DNA of 33,443 nucleotides from JBHGBM01 sp041946965 (GTDB taxonomy: Bacteria; Acidobacteriota; Terriglobia; Bryobacterales; Bryobacteraceae). Under the pieces are notes generated by a model that had not been told where the DNA came from, did not search any database, and saw only the letters and a list, made by a program, of their open reading frames with translations. The DNA is taken from the NCBI GenBank assembly GCA_041946965.1, contig JBHGBM010000064.1, positions 1-33,443 on the forward strand. The letters run 5' to 3'. Below are positions 31,066 through 33,443 of this stretch, piece by piece (position 1 is the first letter of the stretch; each line of letters opens with the position of its first letter). The position numbers and the translations under genes were made by a program.

Positions 31066-32076
31066 ATGCACCGTGCTCTGATCGCTCTTGCCTGCGCCGC
31101 GCTGGCGTACGGGCAGCCGAAGAAGGTGGTGTTCACCGCCTCGGGCACGCAGTCCTCGCCCAATGAGAAGGAAATGGCGGATCTGCGCGCCGCCGCTCCC
31201 GGCATCACGCTGGTTCCTTATAACGAGGCGACCGTGATGGGGGATATCGCCGACGCCGACGGCATCATCGGCAACGTCACGCCGGAAATGGTGCGGGCGG
31301 CGAAGAAGCTGAAATGGGTGCAGGTGGGCTCGGCGGGCGTGGAGCGCTATCTGTTCCCCGAACTCAAGGACAGCAACATCGTGCTGACCAACTGCAAGAT
31401 TCTGCAAGGGCCCGAGATCGCCGACCACGCCTTCGCGCTGCTGCTCTCGCTCACCCGCGAGCTGCACCGCATCATCCCCCGGCGCACGGCCGAGGAGTGG
31501 CAGCCGCGGGCGTACCGGCCCCTCGAGTTGAGGGGGAAGAACGCGGTGGTGGTCGGGGTGGGCGGCATCGGAACGCAGATCGCCATCCGGGCGGCCGCCT
31601 TCGGCATGACCGTTACCGGCGTGGACCTGCGCGAGCTGCCCTACACGCCGTTCCTCACGCGCACCGTGCCGCCGGACCGCTTGGATACCGTGCTGCCTTC
31701 GGCCGACGTGCTGTTCCTGGCCGCGCCGGAAACCCTGCTCACGCGCGGCATGATCGGCGCCCGGCAGTTCGCGCTGATGAAGCCCGGCGCGTATTTCATC
31801 GCCGTCTCGCGCGGCCGTCTCTATGACGCGGGCGCGCTGGCCGAAGCCATCGCGGGCAAGCGCCTCGCCGGCGCCGGCATCGACGTGATGGACCCCGAGC
31901 CCCTGCCCAAGGGCCATCCGCTCTGGAAATTCGAGAACGTCGTCATTACGCCGCACATCGCGGGCCGCTCCGACGGCGAGCACGCCCGCTACCTCGAGCT
32001 GTTCGCGGAAAACCTGAAACGGTTCGCCGCCGGCGAGCCGCTGCTTCACGTGGTGGACAAGCAAGCGGGCTATTAG
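31066..32076 (+). CDS. D-2-hydroxyacid dehydrogenase with Sec signal peptide
   Basis: A 336-residue D-isomer-specific 2-hydroxyacid dehydrogenase (GhrA/SerA superfamily). Seen: GVGGIG Rossmann motif near 162-167 with Asp in GVDLRE, catalytic Arg in AVSRGRLYD, Glu in DPEPLPKGHPLW and His in ITPHIAGRS, so the active site is intact. It starts MHRALIALACAALAYGQ, a typical Sec signal with cleavage after AYG, so it should act outside the cytoplasm, although NAD(P) would then need to be supplied there. The upstream exported aldolase gene is 9 nt away with AGGAGGGA spanning the gap. Substrate unknown; reduction of the aldolase's 2-oxoacid product is a natural guess. Confidence 0.88.
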   Translation: MHRALIALACAALAYGQPKKVVFTASGTQSSPNEKEMADLRAAAPGITLVPYNEATVMGDIADADGIIGNVTPEMVRAAKKLKWVQVGSAGVERYLFPELKDSNIVLTNCKILQGPEIADHAFALLLSLTRELHRIIPRRTAEEWQPRAYRPLELRGKNAVVVGVGGIGTQIAIRAAAFGMTVTGVDLRELPYTPFLTRTVPPDRLDTVLPSADVLFLAAPETLLTRGMIGARQFALMKPGAYFIAVSRGRLYDAGALAEAIAGKRLAGAGIDVMDPEPLPKGHPLWKFENVVITPHIAGRSDGEHARYLELFAENLKRFAAGEPLLHVVDKQAGY

Positions 32077-32082
32077 GCCCCC

Positions 32083-32172
32083 TCAAGACTCCACGCGCAG
32101 GTTGAACTGAATGATGCGGCTGAGTCCCCGCTGGCTGGTGACCCGGCCGCAGTTCGTGTTGGGCGGATCGGC
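32083..32172 (-). pseudogene. Orphan C-terminus of a TonB-dependent receptor
   Basis: On the minus strand, ending at TGA 32085-32083, the frame reads ADPPNTNCGRVTSQRGLSRI then IQFNLRVES. The pattern (F/C)GRVTSQ-x-G-x-xRIIQF-x-LR is typical of the very end of Oar-type receptors. Only about 30 residues are recognisable; upstream sequence (to about 32200) continues in frame without matching. No complete receptor gene can fit between the flanking plus-strand genes, so this is a remnant left by deletion or rearrangement. Confidence 0.6.
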
Positions 32173-32184
32173 GCCGCCGTGGGC

Positions 32185-32214
32185 TTGGGATCGCTCTTGA
32201 CGCGGCGATACACT
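32185..32214 (+). promoter_or_regulatory. Candidate promoter for the SRPBCC gene
   Basis: TTGGGA (32185-32190), 18 bp and TACACT (32209-32214). Predicted transcription start near 32221 leaves about 5 nt before the ATG at 32226; a GGGAAAG lies just upstream, but would fall outside the transcript. The promoter sits over the receptor remnant's upstream flank. Confidence 0.4.
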
Positions 32215-32225
32215 TGGGAAAGCAT

Positions 32226-32681
32226 ATGAGCGCTTCTCTGAAACTGAAATTCGAGGTCCAGGCGGTCATCCACAAGCGGCGCTCCGAGGTGTTCGACGCC
32301 GTCTACGATCCCGCCAAACTGAGCCGCTATTTCACCACGGCGGGCGCGAGCGCGCCCCTGCGCCGGGGCGAGGAGGTGATCTGGAAGTTCGCCGACTACC
32401 CTGGAGACATTCGTGTGCGGGTGCTCAACACCACGCCCGGCGAGCGCATCGCGTTCGAGTGGGACGCGGAGGACGGCCCCTACCGCACGCGGGTCGACAT
32501 CGGCTTTGAGACGCTCGGCGAGGGCCGCACCCGGGTCTCCATCTCCGAGCGCGGCTGGCACGAAACGCAGGAGGCCCTCGACGCCTCTTACTCGAACTGC
32601 CACGGCTGGACCCAGATGCTGTGCTGCCTCAAGGCCTACCTGGAGCACGGCGTCAATCTCCGCGAGGGGTTCTATAGCTGA
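32226..32681 (+). CDS. SRPBCC (AHSA1/START-like) domain protein
   Basis: A 151-residue single-domain protein of the SRPBCC superfamily. Seen: a first strand and helix typical of the fold (VQAVIHKRRSEVFDAVYDPA), LSRYFTTAGAS, the strand pair RIAFEWDAEDGPYRTRVDI, and a C-terminal helix with a WTQMLCCLKAYLEHG-type ending, as in AHSA1-like proteins. The family binds hydrophobic ligands or modulates partner proteins; the ligand is unknown. The start at 32226 is the first ATG before homology; a TTG four codons earlier (32214) is possible. Cytoplasmic. It follows the receptor remnant and precedes a Tat-type oxidoreductase with its own promoter. Confidence 0.83.
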   Translation: MSASLKLKFEVQAVIHKRRSEVFDAVYDPAKLSRYFTTAGASAPLRRGEEVIWKFADYPGDIRVRVLNTTPGERIAFEWDAEDGPYRTRVDIGFETLGEGRTRVSISERGWHETQEALDASYSNCHGWTQMLCCLKAYLEHGVNLREGFYS

Positions 32682-32685
32682 TTGC

Positions 32686-32694
32686 TGCTATAGT
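32686..32694 (+). promoter_or_regulatory. Extended -10 promoter (TGCTATAGT) for the second Gfo/Idh/MocA gene
   Basis: TGC directly precedes TATAGT, an extended -10. No clear -35 is found. Predicted start near 32701 leaves about 27 nt with AAGGA before the ATG at 32728. The same extended -10 style precedes the other Tat-type oxidoreductase at 2107. Confidence 0.45.
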
Positions 32695-32727
32695 AGTACG
32701 CGAAACATCGCTTTTAAGGACCGTGCC

Positions 32728-33443
32728 ATGAGTCAAATTTCACGCCGTTCTTTCTTCCAGGGCGCAACCCTGGCGGCTTCCGCCAGCCGGGTCGTGGGCG
32801 CCAACGACCGCATCCGCGTGGGTCTGATCGGCCTGGGCGGCCGCGGCGGCGCGCACCTTCGCGCTTACTCCGGAATTTCAGACTGCCAGATCACCGCGCT
32901 CTGCGACATCAACCAGGCCGCCCGGGAGCGCGCCCAGGCGCGTCTCAAGGACGCCAAGGCCAAAGAGTACGTGGACATGCGCGACATGTTCGCCGGCAAG
33001 GAAGTGGACGCCGTCTCCATCGCCACGCCGAACCACTGGCATGCGCTCGCCACCATCTGGGCCTGCCAGGCGGGCAAGGATGTCTACTGCGAAAAGCCCG
33101 CCAGCTACAACATTCACGAAAGCTGGCGCATGGTGGAAGTGGCCCGCAAGACCGGCCGCATGGTGCAGATCGGCTCCCAGGGCCGCAGCACGCCCCACAA
33201 GATCAAGGCCATGCAGCTTCTCAAGGAGGGCGTCATCGGCAAGGTCTACATGGCCAAGGGCCTGTGCTTCAAGGTGCGCAAGTCCATCGGCAAGACCCCT
33301 CCGGAGCCGGTGCCCGCCGGCATCGATTGGGACAAGTTCCTCGGTCCCGCGCCCATGCGCCCCTTCACCAGAAACCGCTACGCGTACAACTGGCACTGGT
33401 TCTGGGATACCGGCAACGGCGACATCGGCAACCAGGGCGTGCA
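32728..33443 (+). CDS. Tat-exported Gfo/Idh/MocA family oxidoreductase, cut by the window edge
   Basis: The first 238 residues of a second Tat-type Gfo/Idh/MocA oxidoreductase; the 3' end lies beyond the window. Seen: a twin-arginine signal (SRRSFFQGATLAASA) at 5-19, NAD(P)-binding GLGGRGGAHL near 35-44, the acidic residue of strand 2 (LCDIN), the canonical EKP motif (VYCEKPASYN) and the family's IGSQGRSTPHK segment, followed by the start of the substrate domain (NWHWFWDTGNGDIGNQGV, containing the conserved Asp-x-Gly-Asn-Gln pattern of this subgroup). The ATG at 32728 has AAGGA upstream. Compared with the paralogue at 2107, which has EKS, this copy keeps EKP. Confidence 0.92.
   Translation, partial: MSQISRRSFFQGATLAASASRVVGANDRIRVGLIGLGGRGGAHLRAYSGISDCQITALCDINQAARERAQARLKDAKAKEYVDMRDMFAGKEVDAVSIATPNHWHALATIWACQAGKDVYCEKPASYNIHESWRMVEVARKTGRMVQIGSQGRSTPHKIKAMQLLKEGVIGKVYMAKGLCFKVRKSIGKTPPEPVPAGIDWDKFLGPAPMRPFTRNRYAYNWHWFWDTGNGDIGNQGV

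Noticed and set aside
30139..32064. 641-codon minus-strand frame across the aldolase and dehydrogenase genes
   Set aside because: It spans two well-supported plus-strand genes and its product has no motif; GC-driven open frame.
1..33443. CRISPR arrays, tRNA or rRNA genes, insertion sequences, attachment sites
   Set aside because: No regularly spaced repeats, cloverleaf-like or rRNA-like sequence, transposase motifs or flanking direct repeats were recognised by eye; a tRNA or covariance-model scan was not possible.

Overview
The window looks like a high-GC chromosomal segment from an Acidobacteriota bacterium, most likely a Bryobacterales/Solibacter-like member. This is inferred from gene content: very large Oar-type TonB-dependent receptors with an N-terminal carboxypeptidase-regulatory-like domain, Tat-exported Gfo/Idh/MocA oxidoreductases, a Tat-exported GH116 protein, a DUF3467 protein and many short signal peptides ending in Ala-Gln. 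No rRNA, tRNA, CRISPR array, insertion sequence or phage gene was seen.

Layout. 109-3486: a beta-hydroxyacid dehydrogenase and a D-2-hydroxyacid (glyoxylate/hydroxypyruvate-type) reductase face away from each other across a 50-bp region with overlapping promoters, followed by a Tat-exported Gfo/Idh/MocA oxidoreductase. 3507-6124 (minus): a compact operon of a FliA-type sigma factor, a membrane-anchored TPR protein and a dGTPase-like HD hydrolase. 6452-16262: a Tat-exported GH116/GBA2-like glycosidase diverges from two tandem paralogous TonB-dependent receptors. This looks like a glycoside or glycolipid capture and cleavage locus, and both directions have clear promoters with almost no 5' leader. 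16294-18796 (minus): an NtrC-type sigma-54 activator and its membrane histidine kinase converge on the receptors, with an odd CcmH-like lipoprotein upstream. 19268-22393: an operon of rsmE, two metallophosphoesterases and a WbuC-type cupin. 22433-25589: a small ORF, a glycine-zipper exported protein, a class III aminotransferase, a SAM methyltransferase and a DUF3467 protein. 25628-29239: an RND efflux pump without visible partners, then two small four-cysteine zinc-ribbon proteins.

29268-33443: this end carries gene debris beside active-looking metabolism. At 29268-30160 lies a frameshifted chimera that joins the N-terminus of a biotin-dependent acyl-CoA carboxylase carboxyltransferase to the C-terminal part of an AtuA (DUF1446) protein. 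At 32083-32172 lies an orphan C-terminus of a TonB-dependent receptor. Between them is a two-gene operon of an HpcH/HpaI-type aldolase and a D-2-hydroxyacid dehydrogenase, both with apparent Sec signal peptides, which would place a small carbon-metabolism module outside the cytoplasm. An SRPBCC protein and a second Tat-type Gfo/Idh/MocA oxidoreductase, cut by the window edge, close the segment.

A theme across the window is start codons lying 3-15 nt after the transcription start predicted from recognisable -35/-10 boxes, often without a Shine-Dalgarno sequence, so leaderless or near-leaderless mRNAs may be common here. All functions are read from motifs by eye; no database search was run.
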